Source: Ricinus communis
Taxonomy: Eukaryota > Streptophyta > Magnoliopsida > Malpighiales > Euphorbiaceae
DNA: 64,000 nucleotides
Assembly (NCBI RefSeq): GCF_019578655.1
Contig: NC_063257.1
Coordinates: 10,478,001 to 10,542,000, forward strand
Reading direction: 5' to 3'
Shown here: positions 13,400 through 24,816 of the stretch, one piece after another
Position numbering within the stretch: position 1 is the first letter of the stretch
Layout: each line of letters begins with the position of its first letter
The notes under the pieces: generated by a model
Databases searched by the model: none
Told to the model about the DNA's origin: nothing
What the model saw: only the letters and a program-made list of their open reading frames with translations
Position numbers and translations under genes: made by a program

Positions 13400-13960
13400 C
13401 ACAGACGCTATATTCATTACTTATAAAATGTATATTTATTTATTATTATTGTCGAATTCATTAAATATGAACTTTAAATTCATCATTTATAAAGTATATA
13501 TTTATTTGTTATTAGTATCATAATTTTAGGTTCAAGTGTAAGTTTCATTAAATATAAAGTATGTATTCATTAATTTTTAGTTATGAACTCGTTCTTAACG
13601 TATGAATATGCTATTTATTACTTGTAAAATGTAAATTTATTTATTATTAGTGTTAGATTCATTAAATATAAATTTTATGTTTATTACTTATAAAACGTAT
13701 ATTCATATGTTATTAGTGTCAGATCTACTGAACATAAATTTTAGGTTCATTGCTTATAAATTGTATATTCATCTACTATTAATGTTAGGTTCATTAAATA
13801 TAAATTTTAGGTTTATTACTTATAAAATATATATTCATATGTTATTAGTATCAGGTCTACTGAATATAAATTTTAGGTTCATATAAATTGTATATTCATA
13901 TACTATTAGTGTAAGATTCATTAAATTAAAAGTGTATATTTATTAATTTCTATTGGTGAA
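13400..13960. repeat. AT-rich minisatellite, 66-bp unit
   Basis: The repeat phase is exact over three units: the same position recurs at 13662, 13728, 13794 and 13860. A shortened 61-bp unit then leads to 13921. Units alternate between two types (TTAAATATAAATTTT and CTGAAYATAAATTTT starts), so the real repeat is a 132-bp dimer duplicated once. Upstream, from about 13400, units are degenerate (spacings of 87 and 114). Because 66 is divisible by three, a 78-codon open frame crosses it; this is a by-product. Confidence 0.85.
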
Positions 13961-14101
13961 CTTATTCTAATTTATGATTTTTTTAAGCTATAATCTATAA
14001 ACCTCATGTATATATACGTATGATGAATTTATATATACAAGTCATTTTATAAATTTAAATTATAATGTTTACTTTTAATTATGTTAATTAAATTTTTATT
14101 A

Positions 14102-14106
<5 letters not shown>

Positions 14107-14140
<34 letters not shown>
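14107..14140. repeat. TA microsatellite
   Basis: An uninterrupted TA dinucleotide run of about 17 units in AT-rich spacer. Similar shorter runs occur near 7447, 18629, 27200, 52002, 53034 and 53849. Confidence 0.95.
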
Positions 14141-14143
<3 letters not shown>

Positions 14144-15146
14144 ATAAAAATGTCAATATATTCTTAACAATGAATTTAGTATTGTAGTAAAAAGAAATAT
14201 AAAATACACTAAATTATAAAATTGAAATAAAAATATTATAATAATTAATAATAATATAATAAAAATTAATGAACGAGACATATGATAAAAATATTTTATA
14301 GTATATTGATTTCATCTATTTTGTAATGAATTTAAATTTTTGGTATTAATTTATTTTTTTGTTTATTAACCATTTAATGATATAAGACAGACGTCAATTA
14401 ATGTCTATCTAACTTTATAACTTAACAATACACATGTGTGTTTTAGTTTTAGTACATGATTCTTCATGTTTCCGAGTTCATAATATAACAACTCTATTCG
14501 AAATACCTAAATTTGAATAATATAGTAAATGTAGCTTTTTATCTAACATATCTTTACTATGATTTTTGTACTACTCAAGCTCATTCTCTAATTTGTAGCT
14601 TAGCTTAGCTAACTGCTTTTGATCATTGTATCAAGTTCTATAACTTAAACATTTAAGGGGTCAATGGCACTCTTAAGGATTTAACTTTTTTTTTTTAATT
14701 ATATTAGTATTGAGATCCAAACGAGTTATCTCTTAACTCTGGAGATGAAGTTTAGTATTATCGACTCGAGCACATTTAAGAAGTCATAGTTTAAGTGGTA
14801 ATTACAAAATTATGTTACTGAGTTATGGTTTAAGAGCTGCGATGAAAAGAAAATTGTGTTGTAGTAAGGATGAGAAAAACTGTTAACTATGAGTGCTGTA
14901 ACAATGAAAAAAAGAATTAACACAAAAAATAAAACACATAACGATTCAATCAAAGGCCAAGAAGTATATAAAACCAGCCAGTAATCATAAAAAGAAGCCT
15001 AAATTGTAGCAACTAGACTTTCAGCCACTTCTGCAGTTAAAACCAGCAGATTTACGTGTACTTCTGTAACTTAACCAAAATGACAATATCATGTCAATCT
15101 TTCAAGATATAGCATCTGTAAAAAAAATAAAAATTGGAGGGTTTAT

Positions 15147-15413
15147 TTAAGATCCTACAAAGAAGAGGAAGAACACAACTGCTATATATATATATATTCT
15201 AAGAGTACCATTATAGGTTTCATTCGACTTGTTATGGACTGGATGATGGAAAAACCAAGCAAGTGCCTTCGCGAAAGAATCGTGTGGCGTGGTGAAAGGT
15301 TTCCCGTTGGGGTTTCTTCTTTCTACTAATTTGGAAGTATTAAGATTTTGGACGGAAGTTGTTGAAACCTTACCAACCCAAGCGACTACCTTGTTAAACA
15401 AACACTCGATCAC
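15147..15413 (-). other. Unassigned 88-codon open frame
   Basis: The frame opens with a GTG, not an ATG, and contains stretches such as KLVERRNPNGKPFTTPHD and AKALAWFFHHPVHN before a hydrophobic tail encoded by a TA run. I do not recognise a family. The more GC-rich part (15200-15420) has no counterpart in the matching NLR2 flank at 35040-35240, so it looks like an insert. A GT donor-like sequence (GTTGGTAAGG) lies inside it, so it might be an exon remnant. Real coding status is uncertain. Confidence 0.2.
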
Positions 15414-16217
15414 TGTCCCCTGGAACTTAAGAGGAAAGCGGTCAGTTGCAGAAGATAAATCATAAGATCTTACTCACGCAATCAGGTGCTCCACTCTTCT
15501 TTTGTTAAAGCATCAACCATAATATTGTTTCCACAAAAAATATGTGATTGAAAGTGATATTTCTTGCTCTTTCACAAGAAGAGACAAACAGCTCTAAACT
15601 TGTGCACCAGTTTCCAAAGGGTTTTTCTTATTCTTTCTTGTCAATGTATCCAATTGCATTTGATGAATCAATCTAAATTATATGTTAAAAACATACAATC
15701 TGACTCTTATATATTACTTTAAAATTTTTTAATTTAGTAATTTAATTGATAATTTATAAATATATAAATTACTTTCATTTACATTTTTCTTTTTTTTATA
15801 GAACTTCCACTTCACATGCATGAAAAACTAGTGTATAACTCTCATAGAGTTTCATGGATTTTCTTGCTTTTGCACATAAAATTTCATGTGTAACTTAAAA
15901 TATGAAACTCATTGTTTAAAATGGTAAATGAAAGATTATGCTATAATCATCAACTCACCCTATTTCTGGAAGTGATGTTTTTGTCAAGCATGATTTTCTT
16001 CTTTAATCAAGAAGTTTGCTCTTCATCCTGAACTCTGTAGCCCTGTTCACTTGCGCCTGCTTCAGTAAGATCCATTGCTTCCTTTTCTCTTTTGGAGCAC
16101 TAGCATATATTTAGGAAACAAAAAGAAAAGACTTTAAGAAATAAGAATATAAATGATGATGTTGCTACCACATGAATGACAAGTAAAGGAAAAAGACCAT
16201 AAGAAAAGAGACCTTAC

Positions 16218-16780
16218 CAGAGATGTATTAAGGTCTTTCTCCATTTGATAGTCCACGTTTTCTCTTTTCGTATTTTTTTAGTTTTGGTGCGATCACTAAT
16301 CCATAAGAGAAAGTTCTCATTCATTTGCAATGTATAAGTGCCAAATGTTCTAACAAAGACAATTCAACTGTGATAGAACTCTCAATGCAAAACCCCTCCT
16401 GAGGCTGTATAATGTATTGAGTTCCAAGGACATTAGTTGAGGGAATACAATTTTGTCACTTCTTGCTTCTCCTTTTAAATCCTCTTCACCAACCATTGCT
16501 TCAACCTTTTTCTAGTATTCAATGCTTACTCTATTAGCTTCACTAGAAGTTTAACCACACGGGGTGAGGAAATATATTTTAAAGAGTGACATGCACTCAC
16601 ATCCAACTCTTTTAAATTTTGAAAAGAGGTTGTAATTTCTAGTGAAATTTTGAACCCATATGTGTGTTAATTTTAGTCAAAGTAACAACTTCAATTTCTT
16701 CAAAATATTAAGCATTGCTCCATCGGTAATGCCATTCTTCAAATAAAAATATTACTTTAAATGCATAATTTCTAAATGTA
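16218..16780 (-). pseudogene. NLR1 chimeric LRR exon
   Basis: The 5' half (16780 to about 16545) matches the LRR exon at 36909-37506 of NLR2. The 3' half (about 16545-16218) matches the following exon at 36024-36687. The switch falls at ctagaagttt, a word present in both parental exons. In NLR2 these regions are separated by about 800 bases including an intron. It ends at a GTAAGG donor. Several stops are present. Confidence 0.7.
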
Positions 16781-19700
16781 ATTATGCAAGTAATATAGGC
16801 ACTTGTGAAATAATAAAAATAAATAAGTAATAAAAAAGAAATTATAGGAATAAGTGAACACAAACAAATAAGTTTTATTGTTCTTCCCATTTTTACTTTT
16901 ATAGATTGAAAGAGAATATTGTTGTGTTTTGCTTTAGTGTTTTATGATATTCCCAAAGCTCAAGTAACACCAGAGCATTGCTTTAAATTAAATGGATAAT
17001 TATGTCATTTTCTTGCTAAATACTTTAAAAAAGAGTTAAAAAGGAAATTATTAAATCTCTACTCATCTTCATCTTCCTATTTTCCCCATTAAAACAATTT
17101 CTTATTAGAGGCTATTTCCGTTTAAATGTGAATTTAGTTAATAATAATAATAACAATAACAATAATAATATATTTAGCTAATTCAAAATATTATTATTAT
17201 TATTATTTTATTTTTATAACTTTTTAAAGGGACCAGATGTAATGACGTAAAAAAATTTGATTGATGAAGGATCAATAATATTATTATTATCTTTATTTTG
17301 CATATACAATAAAATACGGATTAAATGCTATTAATACACTTCTTGAACTTAGTTCTAAATTTATCCGAATCCGAAAAGAAAAGTAGTCATCTATTAATCC
17401 ACTTCTTGCTTAGCCTTTTGTATATCTGCGTTGCACATGTCATGTATATTTATTTAGAAAAAAATTATAAATTTAGTGTTTTAATTTTTTTAATTTTTTT
17501 TATTTTAGTATCTAAATTATTTATTTTATTTAATTAAGCGTTTAAATCTATTAAAAATGTTCAATACAGTGTATCTAATCGGTTTTACATATTAAAGCGC
17601 TTATATGACTTATTTTGGACAATAAACTGCCTTAAATACCCTTTTAAATATAATTTTAAAGTCTTTTTTTTTTTCTTCTTTTTCCTATCTATTTTCAAGA
17701 GTATTTTTTAAAAAAACTTTAGTTTATTTCTCAAGAAATTAAAAAAAGAAAAGTAATAAAAATTCTTTTTTCATTTATGGAAAACAAAAAGTTACACGCT
17801 ATTTTTTGTTTTTTATTTTTTATTTTTTATTTTTTATGCATTCATCTAGAAAGTAAAAACAAAATACATTATTTTCCCAATGAGAAATAAAAAAATTAAC
17901 TCAACATCTATTCTGTTTTAGTGTTAAAAAAATATAATAAAAAAAAGAAAAAAAAGAAAGAAAAATATAAAAAAATTGTGAGTGACGAAGAATAACGATA
18001 TTTAGGTCATTATATGTGTAAAACAAGTTAATTTTTTACTTTAACTTTCAAAATCTGCAAGAGACACTGCAATATGCATAAATTAACTGGTTTAGATATT
18101 TGACTGAATAAAAAAATAATTCAAATATTGAAATCAAAAAAATAAAAATTAAGACATTAAATTTATAATTATTTTATTTATTAAATACGTAATTTGATTC
18201 ACCGTGTAGTTTGATATTTATATGAGTAAAAAGAATTTAACCATTTCGAAATTATAATTATTTCAAAATAAAAGAAGTAAATATAAGATAATTTTCTTTG
18301 ACAAATAAGATTTTTTTATTAATATATAAGATAAAAAACAAATTTAATATGATAACTGAATCTATATTGTGATAAAGAAAGTGTTTCCTCATAGTTTTAG
18401 CAAGAATTATAGCTATTTTCTCCTTAAAGAAAAGAATAATAGCAATCTACCATAGTCATATTAATTGAATATATACTGACAATATGTCTTGAAATGAAGA
18501 AGTTATAGCAGTAAGGTATATTAAATTATTGATTCATTGGATGTAATCGGCTAATATTTCTACATATAAGCCCCTTGCAGTTTAATTTTTCTATAAAATA
18601 ATTTAATAGAGAAAAAAATCACTTTATATATATATATATATATCATGAAACTCCATTTGATAATATTTATAAAATGATATCACATATAACTCTAACAGAA
18701 AAAAAGGATATGTGGTTTCAATGTAACATGCTTATATAAAGAGCTAATCAAGGCATTAAGTGCTAATATGAATATAAATAAAAAATATATGACTTATTTA
18801 AAGTAATAGGATTATTTTTTAAAAATAAATTATTACAAGTATAACAATTTTAGTTACCATATAATAATCATATGTGTGTATAAAAATGTAGTAAAAAACA
18901 ACAATTAAAAATAAAAATAGAAGTAAAGAAAAAACTAGCATCATGGAAACAAAAAAAAAATCAAAAGAAACTTATGATATATCAACAGCTTATTAGTTCA
19001 ATGAAATAAGTAATAAAAAATATTTATATTTATATATTTATATACATGTGTATGAAAATTAGAAATAATAAGACAAAAACTAAAGTGGTGCAAATTGATC
19101 ATGGAAATGATCACTTCAAAAAAGGCAGACATGTAAAAGTTTATTTAATTTAATATGGTAAATAAAAAATAATATTTTTCCTATATAATATATATAATAT
19201 TTTTTGATTTATGGGGATATATGATAAAATTAAGAGTAATTTGAATATATATCATAAAAAATTATCTTTTTAACAGATTAATGTACATAAATAAATTAAT
19301 TATAAAAATATATAATAGAAAGTAATTTTTTTTGTAATGAAATTTAATTATAATTAAAAAATAAAATATAAAATATATAAACTAAAAAACTTACACCGAA
19401 AAACCATAAGTTTCAAATTAAATTTTCAAAAGTGCCCAAACTTAAAAAAAAAAAAAAAAAGGATTTACTATTTTAAGGAAAAAAATATAAGCTAAATTCA
19501 GTATATCAGATATTAATTTTATTTTTCCATTAACTTAAGTTTTTATTTTGTTTGAAGATAAATGATGACTGTTCTTCAACATTGCCCTATAATATTCGAG
19601 AAAATAGTTCTTATATACATACATACCTGTTTCAGCTCTTGACTTGAAGGAAGCTGCTCGTTAGAGTTATGTTGTTGAACATTTGAGGGAGCACTTGGAT

Positions 19701-20084
19701 ATGTTGCACAAGATGTCTTCATTTTGAGACCACGAATTACCCTTAATTCAAGGAAGTATGAGCGTCAGAATAGAAGGCCACTAGTTCTGGTCGTCGTGAG
19801 AGATGAACAGGAAACACTTTTATGGTTGCTCCTTTACTGTCTTCTTTCTTTTCCTTGTCCTCCTGCAACTATATATAATTCCTTGAGTTGCAATAGTTGT
19901 CTTGCTGCAGAGGTTGTGAAACCACTTTCAGCAAATCACATCCCTTCAAAATGAGCTCTTGCAAATTTGGCAAATGGAGCTTATTTGATAGAAATGGTGA
20001 TGATTCAATTCTTGTCCTCTCATTCATTTGAGATGCACTTAATAACACCTGTATTTGGAATCTGTAACCATATAGGTAAAACTG

Positions 20085-22144
20085 AAAAATTCAATACACG
20101 GATTTTTAATGCAGTTATTGGATGAGACTCCAGCTCCTTGAGGCTTGCATTGGTCTTTCCATCTTCTACAGATTCCCATGCCCTAAAATCTTCACTCACA
20201 TACAACTCTTCCAGCTTGGATCATGGAATGTACCTAAGGGATGACATTTTCCTTAAATTCAATACCCTCAAATTTCTTAGTCCTCCTATTTCTATTGGCA
20301 ACTCTTTTAAATAAGAGCGCCATTCAGTTTCAATTCGAAGAATTTCCAAACTAATTAGTGCCCCAATTGAAGATATCTCTCCGGACTTTCAAACCAGCAA
20401 GATCCAAGTTTTGAAGTTTCTTCAAGACATCAAGTCGCTGCGGAAGGGATGGGATCACCAAAGACAAAACTTTGAGTTCTTTCGTACCTCCAAAAGAATT
20501 GTTAGGCAAAGGTTGTGAATCATTCTCGCATCATAGCTGTAAAAGTTGTAGCTTTGGACATTCCAAATCAACAGGGTGCTCGTCAATTTTTCTTCGAAGA
20601 AGTGAAATGGCAGTGCAATCTCTATGCCTATTAGTATTTGAAGGCCCACCAGTTATTCAATTCAGAATCACAGCTTACTTATCTCTGGCAATTGATATGG
20701 CGACATCACGTATCATATCATGCATTTTGACACACTCATATTCCTCTAAGTCGCCCTCAAGCAACAAAAATGGACCCTTCAGTTCATCAATAAGCGTATA
20801 AACTCTGTCTCTTGCTTGATGTATATTCGACAGGTCTTCAAACAACCCCAGACCCATCCCATAACTAACCAAATCTTCAAGCGGTACATTATAATCTTCA
20901 GGGAGCAAGCAACAAAGCAGAAAACATGACTTGGCTTCGTCACTTTCCAAAAGATCAAAACTCAGTTCAAGTCTGGAGTACACATTCTGCATTTCTCGGA
21001 TGCCTTTGATGCTAGAATTCTTCAACCGTAGGAGCACATCATTCCAAATATTTTCTGATTTGCCTTTCAATGCCTTGGCAATAGTTACAGTGCAATATGT
21101 AAGCCTCCACATTCATCAGCAATTTCACTTGCTGTGTCAAGCAAAATTCTGTCAATGGAATTGCCTGCTATCTCTCTGAAAAGCTCCCAAGTTTCTACTT
21201 TCGATAAAGTATCAAGAAAGGAAGTTCTTTTGACTTCCAATTTTAGTGCATAGATCATCCCTTCGTAAAGTTATCACAATTTTGTACCCCTTTTTGTCAC
21301 CTTTTAAAGGAAGTCCAATTGCTTCAAAATTCACCTCCTCCCAAACATCATCCAATATCGAAAGGACTCTCTTATCACACTTCATAATCCACTCATGCAG
21401 CTTTCCTGCTTTCCGACCAATGTCTTCTCCTCAATTTTCAACCCCAGCCGCTCCACAATATCATCTTGAATAGTCAAGTTTGGGTTTCGAGAGATCACTA
21501 CCATTGCAACTACACCAAACAAATTCTCAGCTTCTACTCCTTTCACAAGTTTTTTGACCAGTGTGGTTTTTCCCACACCACCCATTCCACAAATGCCAAT
21601 TATGCTCAGCTCATCATTCTTCAAAGCCTCCCAGACGTCATTCGTAACTGATAGCCTAGACTCAAAATCCTTGGCACCTTCAAGATTGAATGTAGATCCC
21701 AAATTTAGTTGAGGAGCATCATAGGCTAGATTACCAAAATATGGAGCTTCCTGAATCTTCTTACGAATTTCCTCGGTCATCTTAGAAGCTTTCCTGCTTG
21801 AGGAATGACGTAACCACGGATTTTGACAACACCCATTCAAACACCTGTTGCTTGCTCTAGGAGTTTCCTTTTCAAGAAATTCACCGACCTTCTGGTGGAG
21901 CTTGTCTGCTGCCTCTTTCCAGTAGGGTACACTAGGAATAGGAACTTTAAGCTTCCTGTTAGCATCTTGCACGAATTGATCAGCTTCAGTCATTTTATTA
22001 TGCAGCTTATTTTTTTTCATCTTGCAGGTTCGTAATGTTACGATTGTAGTAAATCAAGTAGCCAATATGTCGTTTGATAGGGGCCACCAATGCTTTTCCA
22101 ATTTCACCAGCAACAGAACCCACAATTGATGTAAGAAACTCCAT
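20085..22144 (-). pseudogene. NLR1 5' exon: CC, NB-ARC and first LRRs, frameshifted
   Basis: It starts at an ATG at 22144 (MEFLTSIVGSVAGE). Motifs in order: coiled-coil N-terminus, P-loop GMGGVGKTT (21560-21590), kinase-2 LDDVW, RNBS-D CFLLCCLLPED, MHD-type KMHDMIRD, then LRRs. By comparison with NLR2 and NLR3 it has indels near 22013 (A-run expansion), 21412 (one base lost after the kinase-1 region), 21217 (one base gained) and 21090-21110, plus a short deletion near 20680. The remaining open pieces are 22020-21382 and 21112-20675. Lengths and motifs otherwise match a full CNL exon. Confidence 0.85.
21566..21588 (-). promoter_or_regulatory. Candidate miR482/2118 target at the NLR1 P-loop
   Basis: The P-loop codons read close to the known target consensus of the miR482/2118 family (the word GGAATGGG followed by GGTGTGGGAAA-type sequence). 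Regulation of NLR transcripts through this site, with phased secondary siRNAs, is established in many eudicots. Whether this degenerate copy is targeted is inference. Confidence 0.35.
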
Positions 22145-22967
22145 TTTTTCTTTTTCTTTTTTATAATTTCTTCAATGGTTATCTACACAACTTAAGAAAG
22201 AAAATAGCATTCAACCAAAAAGAAAAAAAAAATACAAAATTAAGAATACAAAAATTTGATTTTCTTAAAGTTATTTATATTCCTAATTAACTTATCTTTG
22301 GATAAGTTTATATTTTGCTTACCAACAAAATTTCTCATTTTTTATTGTTTGGTCCTAGTTTTTTTTTTTTTTTTACAATATTTATTTTCTGAATAAAAAA
22401 ACAATTCTCATGTAATTTCATATATAATTTTTTATTATTAATTAGTTTTAATACTCGGTTTTGCATAGAACTATTAAAATTTATTAGTTAAATTTTAGAA
22501 TTATGTAATAGACATTTTATTGAAATTTCTTTTTGAAGTTATTCTATTTTATTTTTCGAATAAAATATAGCCTGTTTTTACTCTCTCCGTGTATTTTTTA
22601 TATTCTTTTCCTCCTAAGTCCTATACTATATTCTAAACTATAAATTAAAGAATTAAAGATATTTTAAATTTTTCATAAATAAAGATAAAAAACATGAACC
22701 CAACTAAGATAGAATGATATTGTTTTTTGTTTTCGAAAAGCAAAATAACATATTGTTAGTCCTTACCAATATAATTTCTCATTTTCTAATTGTTTTGGTC
22801 CCACAAAGTTCTAGTTTTTTTTGTTACTTTTATTAAATTAATAAAAAAACTATTGTACAATATTTACTTTTCTAATAAAAAACAATTCTTCTATAATTTC
22901 ATGTGTAGGTTCTTTATTATTAATTTGTTTCACATTTGAAATATAAATTTGAATGAACAATTTAAAG
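22145..22967. other. Upstream flank of NLR1
   Basis: AT-rich sequence with A/T runs, containing the presumed NLR1 promoter. Two segments (about 22300-22400 and 22760-22890) repeat similar phrases (ccaacaaaatttctcattttttattg / ccaatataatttctcattttctaattg), an imperfect local duplication at roughly 450-bp spacing. No gene was seen. Confidence 0.5.
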
Positions 22968-24103
22968 CGGGTTTGGTTTAGTTATTCATAGAAGCTTATA
23001 GGTATTGCTGATAAATTGATATATTAAACTGCTAAGTAAAATTTTATTAAGTTTTACTATTAGTATGTTAAATAACTATTTAGGGTATAATTTTTTTCTT
23101 AAAACATTCTCATGTGTTATGTTATTTTTTTTTTAATTATGCAAATGATCAAGATACCTTATAGGAATGAAAAATACTACATTTAATTTTATTAAACTCA
23201 GCTGTATTTGTTATTGAATATTATTTATAGCAGCTATTTTAAATGTAGGTGTTAGAATATAAATTCCACTAATGTAAAATTTCTTTTTCAAATGTCTTAA
23301 ACAGAAACATAATAATTATTTAATTACTAACTATAATTTTAAAAGAATAATGATTTTTTATGAACTATGAGAATTAATTTAAAATAATTTATTTTGCTAT
23401 TAGTTATTTTTGATAATGATAATATTATCTAAATTAAAAATAATATCAATCACATAAGGATTCTATTAGCTCTCATTTGGAACTTTAAATATAACTCTCT
23501 TTTAAGTAGGCATTTAGTTTAGAAATTTATGCAGTCACTAAATAGTTATATTAAACCTTTGAGAAAAAAAAGAACAATTACATTAAACCCACTTGATAAG
23601 AGATAAAAATTAATAGCTAACAGTTAATTCAGTCTCAATAATGATTCTATAAAATTTATTTTAAAGTATTTTTTCTTAACAGTTGATCTCATATAATTAA
23701 TTTTTTTATAATTCATGCTAAGTACATTATTATTTTAAAATTATACTTAACAATTAAACAATTATGATATTTATAATTATGACATTTGAAAGCAGAATTA
23801 TTAATATTGGTAGAATTTAGTTTTTATTCCCTTCTTTGAAAATAAATTTTATAAATATTTTTAATTATAAATATAATTGAATTAAATAAAATTAATTATA
23901 ACATTTATAATTATTTAAGCTATCTTTATGAAATTATATTATTAAAAATAATATTATAAAATAAATAATATTTAAAAATAAATTATATTCTAAATAATTA
24001 TTTAACATACTAATAATAATAATCGGTAAAATTTTATTATACAGTTTAATTTATCAGCTATCAACTACCAACTATCAACAATGAGTTATTAAGCACACTT
24101 TAA
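22968..24103. mobile_element. Long-TIR MITE-like (foldback) element, about 1.1 kb
   Basis: The left arm (22968-23100) and the reverse complement of the right arm (24103-23970) align over about 130 bases. Shared words are CTGATAAATT, AAACTG, TAAAATTTTA and TAGTATGTTAAATAA. Internal sequence resembles repeat copies A and B. No transposase-like frame is present, so it is non-autonomous. The target duplication is unclear because the ends read TTTAAAG in both directions. Confidence 0.65.
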
Positions 24104-24628
24104 AGAAATCTATGCTTTAATTGCATTTTACGGATGATGAATTTTACCCTCATAAGTTTCTAATTGAGTTTTATTATGCTAATTTGTGTTAGATTTGTGA
24201 ATTGAAATGTGCTTTACAGCTTATTAGTTTCATTTATTTCCTATAAATTTCTCTATTCAATACATTTGGTATTGTTGTTCAAATATTTAAAAACAAATGC
24301 TGACATTTATCTTAAAAACAATGCTGAAAGTGCAGCGTGTCTCTTTTCAATTTGATGTTGCGTTAGGAGAAAGAGACGAGCACCCAATAGTAAAGAAATA
24401 AATAAATTTAAAATGCAATTAAATAAAACTAAAAAAAGACATATTAAATACTTTTTTTATTCAATTTTGATAGGTCATTTTTAATTATATAATACTTAAA
24501 CATTTTAATTTTTTTAATTAATACAACTCTTTTTAACTACTTACTAACTAAAGTATTTTTAATAAATTTTTTAATATAGTGCACGGTAATCTAAATATTA
24601 GTCTACTAATTTTGAGATTTATATAAAA
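24104..24628. other. AT-rich spacer
   Basis: No gene, RNA or clear repeat was recognised here. The region between the MITE and the small LINE is plain AT-rich sequence. Confidence 0.5.
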
Positions 24629-24816
24629 ATTTAGTAATTAGTAATTTTTTTTTTTTGAGAAAAATGAATACTTATATATTAAACTCAAGAAGGCAAAATC
24701 CTAATGAAAGGGTTAATAGCCCTTGGGAATTCTTCTAACCAAACAAATTCCACCCAAACATCATGCATATAATGTGCCAAACTATGTGCCAAAATTTTAT
24801 TTAGTAATTTTTAATT
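24629..24816 (-). mobile_element. Tiny 5'-truncated LINE insertion with poly(A) and target duplication
   Basis: On the minus strand, 24801-24685 reads as the C-terminal end of a LINE RNase H-like domain (AHSLAHYMHDVWVEFVWLEE, then FPRAIN) and stops at TGA (24687-24685). A short 3' UTR and a poly(A) run of about 11 (24656-24646) follow. Flanking words ATTTAGTAATT begin at 24629 and 24799, an imperfect target site duplication of up to 16-18 bases. The element itself is only about 150 bases, typical of severe 5' truncation during target-primed reverse transcription. Confidence 0.75.

Larger units (their letters stand above)
12514..15956. other. Spacer between MIC10 and NLR1
   Basis: It begins with the MIC10 3' UTR. 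It then holds a minisatellite (13400-13960), a TA microsatellite (14107-14140) and, at about 14870-15110, a block similar to 34800-35020. That block is the shared 3' flank of the NLR duplication unit. The block 15480-15915 also matches 35250-35660, again NLR downstream flank. A stretch with an 88-codon open frame (15147-15413) interrupts this similarity. Confidence 0.6.
15957..22144 (-). pseudogene. NLR1: CC-NB-ARC-LRR resistance-type pseudogene (whole locus)
   Basis: CNL proteins are intracellular immune receptors. Recognisable pieces on the minus strand: 5' exon 22144-20085, LRR exon about 20015-19627 (ending at a GTATGT donor), chimeric LRR exon about 16780-16218, and last exon 16099 to about 15957. 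The order matches NLR2 and NLR3. Relative to NLR2, about 2 kb is missing between the first LRR block and the next LRR exon, where the match jumps from LNFSVLP into unrelated frame. It is interrupted by several indels (see the next entry), so no full receptor can be made. Introns at 16781-19626 share blocks with those of NLR2 (17300-17800 versus 43350-44040). Confidence 0.85.

Noticed and set aside
13650..13886. 78-codon repetitive open frame (NINFRFI units)
   Set aside because: It starts with GTG and exists only because a 66-bp non-coding minisatellite is a multiple of three; the composition is that of AT-rich spacer.
13400..13960. CRISPR-like array
   Set aside because: The repeats are contiguous, AT-rich and without spacers, and the genome is a plant.
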